DNA from: an uncultured Alphaproteobacteria bacterium
GTDB taxonomy: Bacteria > Pseudomonadota > Alphaproteobacteria > CAAHEQ01 > UBA3637
Assembly (NCBI GenBank): GCA_947305835.1
Contig: CAMZEQ010000046.1
Span: forward strand, 1 to 6,571
Direction: 5' to 3'
DNA length: 6,571 nt
In this document: positions 1 to 5,312 of the stretch, in pieces
Layout of the letters: each line of letters begins with the position of its first letter
Numbering within the stretch: the stretch's first letter is position 1
The notes under the pieces: model-generated
Database searches by the model: none
What the model saw: the letters and a program-made list of their open reading frames with translations, nothing else
What the model was told of the DNA's origin: nothing
Position numbers and translations under genes: made by a program

Positions 1-28
1 ATTGACAAAATATTAAAGGGATGAGACT

Positions 29-56
29 CTTGCATTTTGTTTTTTTAATCCTATAT
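29..56 (+). promoter_or_regulatory. Predicted RpoH (heat-shock sigma factor) promoter of htpG
   Basis: CTTG at 29-32 is followed by exactly 17 bases and then CCTATAT at 50-56. This fits the alphaproteobacterial heat-shock promoter consensus as I recall it (CTTG, 17-18 bases, CYTATNT). HtpG is a classical RpoH-regulon member, so position and target agree. The predicted transcript would start near 62-65, giving a leader of about 25 bases before the htpG start. A poorer sigma-70 reading of the same bases is possible (TTGCAT at 30-35, 16-base spacer, TATATG at 52-57). The promoter assignment is inferred; the motif match is seen directly. Confidence 0.6.
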
Positions 57-86
57 GGAATACATGAATATGTGAAAGGATAAGAA

Positions 87-1913
87 ATGTCATCAGAAAA
101 AATTCAATTTCAGGCCGAAGTTGCCAAAGTGTTGGATATTGTGATTCATTCGCTTTATTCGGAAAAAGAAATCTTTTTGCGCGAACTGATTTCTAACGGG
201 GCGGATGCGTGCGAAAAGTTGCGTTATGCAGGGCTCACACACCCCGAATTGGTGGGTAAAAACGGAGAATTTCGTTTGACGATTACCCCTGATAAGAAGG
301 CAAATACTTTGACCGTTACGGATAATGGTATCGGGATGAATCATGATGATTTGGTGAACCATTTGGGGACGATTGCACGTTCCGGATCGGCTGAATTTTT
401 TAAATCTTTGTCCGGTGATAAGCAAAAAGACATGGCTTTGATCGGTCAGTTCGGTGTGGGCTTTTATGCCAGTTTTATGGTGGCCGATAAAGTCCAAGTG
501 CGCACCCGTAAAGCTGGTGATAAAAAAGGATGGTTGTGGGAAAGTGATGGAGCAGGTTCCTATACAATCACAGAAGATGATAAAGCCCCCGATGGGACAT
601 CCGTTATTTTGTATTTGAAAAAAGATGAAAAAAACTTTTTGGATGCTTTCCGCTTGCGCCATTTGATTAAACAATACAGCGATTTTGTGCCTTTCCCAAT
701 TTATTTGCTTGAGGATAAAAAGGAAGAAAAAATCAATGCGGGTTCAGCCCTTTGGACTCGCCCCAAATCCGATATTACCCCAGCGCAATATAAAGATTTT
801 TATCAATCGGTATCCAAGGCCTTTGATACACCGTTGGAAACATTGCATTTTCATGTGGAAGGTGTGATTGATTATACAGCGCTTATGTTTATTCCGACTG
901 AACCGCCAACCACTTTATTTCAACCTGACAAGCCCACTAATGTCAGTTTGTATGTCAATCAGGTCTTTATTTCCAATGATATTCCGGATATCATGCCCTA
1001 TTGGTTGCGGTTTATGACCGGTGTCATTGATACCAAAGATTTGCCGTTGAACGTCAGCCGTGAAATGTTGCAACAAACGCCCGTTTTAACAAAAATCAAA
1101 CAGGGACTGACGAAAAAGATTTTGTCGGCTTTGGCTAAGCGCGCCGAAAAACCCGAAGAATATGCCCAGTTTTGGAAAAGTTTTGGTGTGGTATTAAAAG
1201 AAGGCCTATATGAGCCCAGTGAAAACCGTGAAGAAGTGGCTAAATTGTGTCGTTTTTATTCAACGCACGATGAAAAACTCACGACTTTGGATGAATATAT
1301 TAAGCGTATGCCCAAAGAACAAGAAAAAATTTACTTTATCACAGGGACAGATTTGGCTGTTTTGCGTCATCATCCGCAATTGGAAAGTTTTGCGGCGCGC
1401 GGGGTGGAAGTATTACTTTTGACTGACCCGATTGATGAATTTTGGACGAATACCTATCCCGAATATGCCGGCAAAAGATTTTGTGCTGTTCAACATGCAG
1501 GGGCTGAATTGGATAAATTGAAACCCGCTGAACCCCAAGGTGAAATGTTAGCTAAAGATAAACTGGATAAACTGATTGCCAAAATCAAAGAAGTTTTGGA
1601 TAAACAGGTACAATCTGTTGAATCGGGTGAACAATTGGTGTCTTCGCCAATGGCATTGACGACCGGCATGGGACAGATGAGTTTAAATATGGAACGTTTA
1701 ATGCGTGCGCACGGGCAAAAAACAGCCTTTGACAGTACCCGTATTTTGCAAATCAATCCGCGTCATCCGTTGATTCATAAACTGGCAGATATGGAAAATC
1801 CGGACGATTATATCAAATTATTGTTTGATCAGACATTAGTTGCTGAAGGTGAACCTTTATCAGATGCGGCCGATTTCGCACGTCGATTGACTGATTTGAT
1901 GATGAAGGCTTGA
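87..1913 (+). CDS. htpG: HtpG, bacterial Hsp90 molecular chaperone
   Basis: Cytosolic ATP-dependent chaperone that acts as a homodimer and remodels client proteins, usually together with DnaK. The product is 608 residues, slightly shorter than the E. coli protein (about 624). The N-terminal GHKL ATPase domain (about 1-215) shows the catalytic Glu33 and Asn37 in ELISNGADA, the nucleotide-binding Asp79 in TDNGIGM, GTIARSGSAEF at 94-104 and the lid-end motif GQFGVGFY at 120-127. The middle domain (about 220-490) carries NVSREMLQQ with Arg325, equivalent to the ATP-contacting middle-domain arginine of the family. The C-terminal dimerisation domain (about 495-608) contains the conserved INPRHPLI segment. 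The ATG at 87 is supported by AAAGGA at 75-80, six bases upstream, and by the protein starting where the family normally starts. No damage is visible. A heat-shock-type promoter lies just upstream. The rubrerythrin gene follows after 48 bp with no convincing terminator between, so some read-through is likely. Confidence 0.97.
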   Translation: MSSEKIQFQAEVAKVLDIVIHSLYSEKEIFLRELISNGADACEKLRYAGLTHPELVGKNGEFRLTITPDKKANTLTVTDNGIGMNHDDLVNHLGTIARSGSAEFFKSLSGDKQKDMALIGQFGVGFYASFMVADKVQVRTRKAGDKKGWLWESDGAGSYTITEDDKAPDGTSVILYLKKDEKNFLDAFRLRHLIKQYSDFVPFPIYLLEDKKEEKINAGSALWTRPKSDITPAQYKDFYQSVSKAFDTPLETLHFHVEGVIDYTALMFIPTEPPTTLFQPDKPTNVSLYVNQVFISNDIPDIMPYWLRFMTGVIDTKDLPLNVSREMLQQTPVLTKIKQGLTKKILSALAKRAEKPEEYAQFWKSFGVVLKEGLYEPSENREEVAKLCRFYSTHDEKLTTLDEYIKRMPKEQEKIYFITGTDLAVLRHHPQLESFAARGVEVLLLTDPIDEFWTNTYPEYAGKRFCAVQHAGAELDKLKPAEPQGEMLAKDKLDKLIAKIKEVLDKQVQSVESGEQLVSSPMALTTGMGQMSLNMERLMRAHGQKTAFDSTRILQINPRHPLIHKLADMENPDDYIKLLFDQTLVAEGEPLSDAADFARRLTDLMMKA

Positions 1914-1938
1914 CTTTTTAAAAACAGAAGTGTATATT
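1910..1938 (+). promoter_or_regulatory. Predicted sigma-70-type promoter of the rubrerythrin gene
   Basis: TTGACT at 1910-1915 (five of six matches to the -35 consensus) and TATATT at 1933-1938 (five of six to the -10) are separated by 17 bases, the optimal spacing. The -35 box overlaps the htpG stop codon (TGA at 1911-1913). Transcription would start near 1945, a leader of under 20 bases that still includes the ribosome binding site AAGGAGG at 1951-1957. This would let rubrerythrin be expressed independently of heat-shock transcription from htpG. Confidence 0.6.
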
Positions 1939-1961
1939 GATTTATTATCAAAGGAGGAAAA

Positions 1962-2537
1962 ATGACATCTCTTAAAGGAACTCAAACAGAAAAAAATTTG
2001 TTGTTATCGTTTGCGGGGGAATCTCAGGCCCGTAATCGTTATACCTATTTTGCATCCAAAGCCAAAAAGGATGGCTATGAGCAGATTGCGGCTATTTTTA
2101 CGGAAACAGCCGATCAGGAAAAAGAACACGCCAAGCGCTTTTTTAAATTTTTGGAAGGTGGCGACTTGGTGATTGAAGGTGCTTTTCCGGCGGGCGTGAT
2201 CGGTTCTACGGTCGAAAATTTAGCAGCTGCCGCCGGCGGGGAACATCATGAATGGGCGGATATGTATCCGGCAATGGCCGATGTGGCGGACAGTGAAGGT
2301 TTTGCCGATATTGCGGCTGTATGGCGGGCGGTCAGTGTGGCCGAAAAGTTTCACGAGGAACGCTATCGTGCTTTGGCGGAAAATTTGGCCAAGGGCGAAG
2401 TATTTGAAAAAATTTCGGAAACCGAATGGCGTTGTCGCAATTGCGGATATGTTCATAAGGGGAAGGAAGCGCCCGAATTGTGTCCCGCTTGTGCACATCC
2501 CCAGGCTTACTTCGAACTGCTTTGCCGAAATTGGTAA
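1962..2537 (+). CDS. Rubrerythrin, diiron peroxide reductase
   Basis: Non-haem iron protein that reduces hydrogen peroxide in the cytosol of anaerobic and microaerophilic bacteria, drawing electrons from NAD(P)H via rubredoxin-type partners. The 191 residues match the classical two-domain form. A ferritin-like four-helix domain (about 1-145) carries the full diiron ligand set Glu20, Glu53, His56, Glu94, Glu97, Glu128 and His131. A C-terminal rubredoxin-like domain (about 153-191) has the Fe(Cys)4 motifs C158-x2-C161 and C174-x2-C177. The protein ends with the family-typical CPACAHPQAYFE stretch. The ATG at 1962 is set by a perfect AAGGAGG four bases upstream. The gene lies 48 bp after htpG on the same strand and converges with the glycosyltransferase gene, with 8 bp between stop codons. 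Presence of rubrerythrin suggests a low-oxygen lifestyle. The family is certain; the physiological substrate is inferred from the family. Confidence 0.95.
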   Translation: MTSLKGTQTEKNLLLSFAGESQARNRYTYFASKAKKDGYEQIAAIFTETADQEKEHAKRFFKFLEGGDLVIEGAFPAGVIGSTVENLAAAAGGEHHEWADMYPAMADVADSEGFADIAAVWRAVSVAEKFHEERYRALAENLAKGEVFEKISETEWRCRNCGYVHKGKEAPELCPACAHPQAYFELLCRNW

Positions 2538-2545
2538 ACAGAGAG

Positions 2546-3439
2546 TTATTTTTTCATCAACCAATAACGAATCAGTGCCTTTAAAGGTATATGACGTTTA
2601 AGTAAAATCTTTTGGCGGAACAGTTGGTTCAACCGGTCAGTTGTGTATTGATATAAACTTTTATCGTGCGAATGATACACTTTATTGATCAGCATTTTGG
2701 CGGCCACCGCCATTCTTTTTTGGGCCCAAATTAAATCGGGTTTTGTTTGAAAACTTTCATATACAAACCGCATTCCGGTTAGATAGCTGTCTACTTTTTT
2801 CAAATTGAAAGAGCTGCGTGTAATGGAAGAATTATCATTACGGTAGATATAACATGGGGTATCGGTTGTGGCAAATTGATTGATTTGGCCCATTAAACTG
2901 GTCAAAAAAGGCCAATCTTCAAAATAAATTCCTTCAATAAAAGGATGATTTCGAATTAAATCAGTTCGATAAATTTTGTTCCATGCGGATGAAAAAATGT
3001 GTCTGTTTTGCACAAAATCAGGCATCACTTTTTTGTGAACCTTCCAATGTACGGAACCCGACATTAAAATGGGTTGACAGGCCACTTTTTCGCTCATTAC
3101 CACGGGGGAACGGCTTGCTTCGGCAATTTGTAGAAGTGTTTTTAAAGAAAACGAAGGGAGCCTGTCATCCGAATCGACAAAGCAGATGTATTCCCCCGTT
3201 GCGATTTTTATTCCGCTGTTGCGTGCGCCGGATAAGCCTTTGTTTTCCTGATTGATAATTTTGATACGATGTTCTTTTTGTGCGTAGTCGGCCAAAATAT
3301 CGGCAGAACAATCGGTCGAACCGTCATTCACACAAATAATTTCAATATCCGAAAATGTTTGTGCAATGATTGAATCCAAACATGCACCCAAGTATTTTTC
3401 CACATTATAAATCGGAACAATGACTGAAATTTTGGGCAT
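2546..3439 (-). CDS. Family 2 (GT-A fold) glycosyltransferase
   Basis: Transfers a sugar from a nucleotide-sugar donor to an acceptor, most often in cell-surface polysaccharide or glycolipid synthesis; donor and acceptor cannot be told from the sequence. The 297-residue protein opens with the classic GT2 start SVIVPIYNVEKYL (5-17). It has VNDGSTD with Asp39 (37-43), NKGLSGARNSGI (66-77) and the metal-binding DSDD at 89-92. A probable catalytic-base Glu-Asp pair lies at 173-174 (FEDWPF), preceded by the SSAWNKIYR segment (149-157) common in this subgroup. No signal peptide or clear membrane helix is seen. The C-terminal tail (from about 255) is rich in Lys and Arg and could contact the membrane. 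The start at 3439 has the ribosome binding site TAGGAGA, whose TAG is also the stop codon of the upstream HAD gene, so translation of the two is probably coupled. It is the last gene of a three-gene minus-strand operon. Confidence 0.92.
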   Translation of the reverse strand: MPKISVIVPIYNVEKYLGACLDSIIAQTFSDIEIICVNDGSTDCSADILADYAQKEHRIKIINQENKGLSGARNSGIKIATGEYICFVDSDDRLPSFSLKTLLQIAEASRSPVVMSEKVACQPILMSGSVHWKVHKKVMPDFVQNRHIFSSAWNKIYRTDLIRNHPFIEGIYFEDWPFLTSLMGQINQFATTDTPCYIYRNDNSSITRSSFNLKKVDSYLTGMRFVYESFQTKPDLIWAQKRMAVAAKMLINKVYHSHDKSLYQYTTDRLNQLFRQKILLKRHIPLKALIRYWLMKK

Positions 3440-3447
3440 TTTTTCTC

Positions 3448-4293
3448 CTAATCAATGAAATTTTCATATTTTTCAATTTGTGTATCGGCCACAACTTTAT
3501 CAATAACAGCAAAGATATATTTTTCCAGTCTTTGATGTGCACGATAATCCGCAGCCAAAACAATATTGACACGTTTATCTTTGATTAAATCAAGCGTTTT
3601 TTGGGGTGGTTTTTTATTTTGGGGTGCATAAACAGCCACGGAATGTCCGCCGTTTTGATTGACCATTTTCATACAGGGAATGTCTGTTTGTCCATCCCCG
3701 ATATAAATCATGTTTTGAAAGGGAATAGGCCTGTTTTTTTGAGGTGTATATTGATTGACACTGGCATTATCCGTAATATCTTCGCAGCCTTTGTTGATAC
3801 GAAATAAAAATTGAGTTTTACTGGTATAATTCAATACAACAGCCGGCCAAATTGCCACCCCCTTTTTATCGTACATGAAGGATGAGGCGAAAATTTTTTG
3901 GAAATATTTGGCAATAGGTGTTCCTTCAATCATTTCTTTCAATCCGGAAGAAATGATGTAATGATGCAAAATAACGCCCCTTTTTCGGGCGTAATGACAA
4001 GTGCGATCAAACCATGTTTCTACGCCGGCATAAAGCGGAATTCGTTTGCCAAAAGACCGAAAAGTTTTTTGTGTCGGGATAATTCTTTTTTTTTGGCATT
4101 CGGCCAACATTAATTGCATGTAACTGGCAATATCATCGGCCTGTTGTTTTTGTGCCAATAAATGAGCTTTATACCAAAATTTTTGTGGATCGTCCCCCAG
4201 CGCTCTCATAAAGTCATATTCTTGCATACAGCCGGGCGATAACGTCCCGTCAAAATCATAACAAATGGCCATTTGTGGTGTTTTACAGTTCAT
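3448..4293 (-). CDS. HAD-superfamily hydrolase (phosphoserine-phosphatase-like, uncharacterised family)
   Basis: Probable cytosolic Mg2+-dependent phosphatase; substrate unknown. All four HAD motifs are visible in 281 residues. Motif I is DFDGT with nucleophile Asp13 and acid/base Asp15. Motif II is the Ser pair 115-116 in HYIISSGLKEM. Motif III is probably Lys159. Motif IV is GDGQTD with Asp200 and Asp204. The insert between motifs I and II (about 20-105) looks like an alpha-helical C1 cap, which usually means a small-molecule substrate. From memory, proteins sharing the SPGxMQEYDF, ISSGLKEMIEGT, TQFLFRI and GDxxTDIPCMK blocks form a widespread family of unknown function; this was not searched. 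The ATG at 4293 lies inside the end of the Nudix gene (11-bp overlap) with AAAGGAA at 4301-4307 as ribosome binding site, seven bases upstream. Met8 is an alternative start with less support. The glycosyltransferase follows after 8 bp. Confidence 0.88.
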   Translation of the reverse strand: MNCKTPQMAICYDFDGTLSPGCMQEYDFMRALGDDPQKFWYKAHLLAQKQQADDIASYMQLMLAECQKKRIIPTQKTFRSFGKRIPLYAGVETWFDRTCHYARKRGVILHHYIISSGLKEMIEGTPIAKYFQKIFASSFMYDKKGVAIWPAVVLNYTSKTQFLFRINKGCEDITDNASVNQYTPQKNRPIPFQNMIYIGDGQTDIPCMKMVNQNGGHSVAVYAPQNKKPPQKTLDLIKDKRVNIVLAADYRAHQRLEKYIFAVIDKVVADTQIEKYENFID

Positions 4294-4690
4294 GTGCGTG
4301 TTCCTTTAAAAAGGCTAAAACGGGTTCGTCAGCGGCTGGCATTTCAAACCGATCAATTTCTTGCAATTTTACAAAGCGATATTCTTCATGGTCGCAAATA
4401 CGGATATTACCTTGTCCGTTCCAAGAAGCCGAATATACGTACATGGTTAAAATAAAATCAGGGTATTCGTGCGTAATTTCGGTTAAAAATTTACCGACCC
4501 TTATATCAATATCAAATTCTTCACGAATTTCACGCGTTAAAGTTTGTTCACGGGTTTCACCCGGTTCAATTTTACCCCCGGGGAATTCCCATAAGCCGCC
4601 CAAAGATTTGTCACGCCGCCTTTGTGCAATTAAAATTTTACCTTGATAATCAATAACGCCCGCACAAACGGTAATATGTTTTTTATCCAT
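4283..4690 (-). CDS. Nudix hydrolase, MutT-like (possible (8-oxo-)dGTP pyrophosphatase)
   Basis: Small cytosolic enzyme that hydrolyses a nucleoside diphosphate linked to another moiety. By similarity to MutT it may sanitise oxidised dGTP, but other nucleotide substrates are equally possible. The 135 residues form one Nudix domain. The Nudix box spans about 39-61, with Gly39, Glu45, Arg53-Glu54 and Glu57-Glu58 in the expected spacing. The box glycine near its end is Asp60 here, a substitution I recall in several MutT-like subfamilies. LGGLWEFPGGKIEPGE (30-45) is the typical MutT-type lead-in, and GKILIAQRR (17-25) the preceding strand. The ATG at 4690 has GAGAGG four bases upstream (4695-4700). 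It is the first gene of the minus-strand operon and overlaps the HAD gene by 11 bp. The family is clear; the substrate is not. Confidence 0.9.
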   Translation of the reverse strand: MDKKHITVCAGVIDYQGKILIAQRRRDKSLGGLWEFPGGKIEPGETREQTLTREIREEFDIDIRVGKFLTEITHEYPDFILTMYVYSASWNGQGNIRICDHEEYRFVKLQEIDRFEMPAADEPVLAFLKEHAHEL

Positions 4691-4716
4691 TTAACCTCTC
4701 TTGTTGAAACAAAATG

Positions 4717-4745
4717 ACTATATCATAAAATGTGTTAAAAGGCAA
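4717..4745 (-). promoter_or_regulatory. Predicted sigma-70-type promoter of the Nudix-HAD-glycosyltransferase operon
   Basis: Read on the minus strand, TTGCCT (4740-4745) and TATAGT (4717-4722) are separated by 17 bases, each matching four or more of six consensus positions. Transcription would start near 4709-4711, about 20 bases before the Nudix start codon. It lies back to back with the tRNA promoter, the two -35 boxes being about 25 bp apart. Confidence 0.45.
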
Positions 4746-4770
4746 ATATCGGAATATGTGCATTTTTTTC

Positions 4771-4798
4771 TTGCAATTTGAATAAATTTGTGTATAAT
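4771..4798 (+). promoter_or_regulatory. Predicted promoter of the tRNA-Ala gene
   Basis: TTGCAA at 4771-4776 and a perfect TATAAT at 4793-4798 are separated by 16 bases. Transcription would begin near 4804-4806, about 10 bases before the mature tRNA 5' end, a typical short leader for RNase P to remove. Confidence 0.7.
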
Positions 4799-4814
4799 AG
4801 GTGCCATGACCTTT

Positions 4815-4890
4815 GGGGGTATAGCTCAGTTGGTAGAGCGTTGCAATGGCATTGCAAAGGTCAGGAGTTCGACCCTCCTTACCTCCACCA
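4815..4890 (+). tRNA. tRNA-Ala, anticodon GGC
   Basis: A complete 76-base cloverleaf including an encoded CCA end. The acceptor stem pairs 4815-4821 with 4880-4886 and contains the G3-U70 wobble (4817 with 4884), the identity element read by alanyl-tRNA synthetase. The D stem is GCTC/GAGC (4824-4827 with 4836-4839). The anticodon stem is TTGCA/TGCAA (4841-4845 with 4853-4857), with anticodon GGC at 4848-4850 reading GCC codons. The T stem is AGGAG/CTCCT (4863-4867 with 4875-4879) around loop TTCGACC. The discriminator base is A at 4887. All stems pair fully, so the gene is intact. Its 3' half is the likely integration target of the element that follows. Confidence 0.97.
4863..4890. other. Candidate element attachment site (attL) at the tRNA 3' end
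   Basis: An integrase gene starts its downstream side about 420 bp after an intact tRNA and points toward it, the standard outcome of integration into a tRNA 3' end. In such events the crossover core usually lies in the T arm to CCA region and the element restores the tRNA. The exact core cannot be fixed without the other junction, which is outside the window. The placement is inferred. Confidence 0.4.
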
Positions 4891-4900
4891 ATTTCAGATT

Positions 4901-4926
4901 AAAGCCTTGTTTATCAAGGCTTTTTT
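4901..4926 (+). terminator. Rho-independent terminator of the tRNA-Ala gene
   Basis: A perfect 9-bp stem (4901-4909 with 4915-4923, AAAGCCTTG/CAAGGCTTT) closes a 5-base TTTAT loop, and the run of six T residues at 4921-4926 begins inside the stem. It lies 10 bases after the tRNA CCA end. On the opposite strand the T tail is too short, so it works for the plus strand. Confidence 0.85.
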
Positions 4927-4951
4927 CATGCCCAAAATACGGGTTTTTAGG

Positions 4952-4990
4952 TGGGACACAGGACTGGGACACAAAGGTGGGACACAAAGA
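4952..4990 (+). repeat. Three tandem 13-bp repeats (TGGGACACA core), candidate integrase arm-type sites
   Basis: TGGGACACA occurs exactly at 4952-4960, 4965-4973 and 4978-4986, so the copies begin 13 bp apart. The full 13-bp units differ only in their last four bases (GGAC, AAGG, AAGA). Position between the tRNA attachment site and the integrase gene suggests binding sites for the integrase N-terminal domain or an accessory protein. The repeats are seen directly; the role is inferred. Confidence 0.85.
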
Positions 4991-5239
4991 TATCAAAACA
5001 GCCCTAAGAAATCCTCCTATTTTCAAGTAGATTTGAGAGAATTAGACAAATTCTAAGCAATGTGTTTCATGAAGAAAAATGCTCCTTTGTTTTTATAACC
5101 TTATCAAGACTTTTTTATCTTTGTTTTTTTAAGTTTTAGAAAGAGAATATGCTTTTGGATGACATTTGTCCCGATAACAAAACTGAATATTCTGACAAAG
5201 TGGTATTCATGACCGAGCCACAACTGAAATATTCTCTGT

Positions 5240-5281
5240 AAAAATGGTCTTGTAAGACATTGTACATATCCAGACAAGACC
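5240..5281 (-). terminator. Probable Rho-independent terminator of the integrase gene
   Basis: On the minus strand an 8-bp stem GGTCTTGT/ACAAGACC (5274-5281 with 5246-5253) encloses 20 bases and is followed by A and five T residues (5240-5244). It begins 31 bases after the integrase stop. The loop is long, but a smaller nested hairpin (GTCT/AGAC with a 4-base loop, 5247-5258) precedes the same T run and could serve instead. Confidence 0.4.
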
Positions 5282-5312
5282 CAGGTCGTCAAAGCTTCAT
5301 TTAGCAAATGTG

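Larger units (their letters stand above)
4891..5312. other. Gene-poor region between tRNA-Ala and the integrase (probable element end)
   Basis: This 422-bp stretch carries no gene I can support. In order it holds the tRNA terminator hairpin (4901-4926), three 9-bp repeats at 13-bp period (4952-4990), an AT-rich stretch with long T runs (about 5040-5140) and a probable integrase terminator (5240-5281). Short open frames here lack ribosome binding sites or resemblance to any family I know. This content fits the attachment-site region of an integrated element, where integrase and accessory proteins bind, rather than coding DNA. Confidence 0.5.

Noticed and set aside
2..7. TTGACA near the left edge as a -35 box for htpG
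   Set aside because: No acceptable -10 hexamer lies 16-18 bases downstream (bases 24-31 read AGACTCTT); the CTTG/CCTATAT pair is much better placed.
93..674. 193-codon minus-strand frame opposite the start of htpG
   Set aside because: It is a shadow of htpG in a non-coding frame with no recognisable domain, and htpG is unambiguous.
2248..2601. 117-codon plus-strand frame overlapping rubrerythrin and running past its stop
   Set aside because: It is out of frame with a rubrerythrin that has all metal ligands, and the translation has no domain character.
4826..5026. 66-codon minus-strand open frame across the tRNA gene and terminator
   Set aside because: It is antisense to tRNA-Ala; its last part is the familiar spurious translation of a tRNA complement, and no ribosome binding site was seen.
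4778..5056. Plus-strand open frames running through the tRNA gene into the 13-bp repeats
   Set aside because: They read through a functional tRNA and its terminator; the translation shows no domain, and the repeats explain the repeated residues.
5149..5241. 30-codon plus-strand frame starting ATG at 5149 with a purine-rich AGAAAGAGA upstream
   Set aside because: Its composition is protein-like, but the ribosome binding site is weak, there is no recognisable promoter, and the length is within chance expectation.
5104..5307. 67-codon minus-strand frame just downstream of the integrase
   Set aside because: It begins with TTG, has no Shine-Dalgarno sequence, contains the probable integrase terminator and resembles no family I know. 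A decayed gene remnant cannot be excluded.
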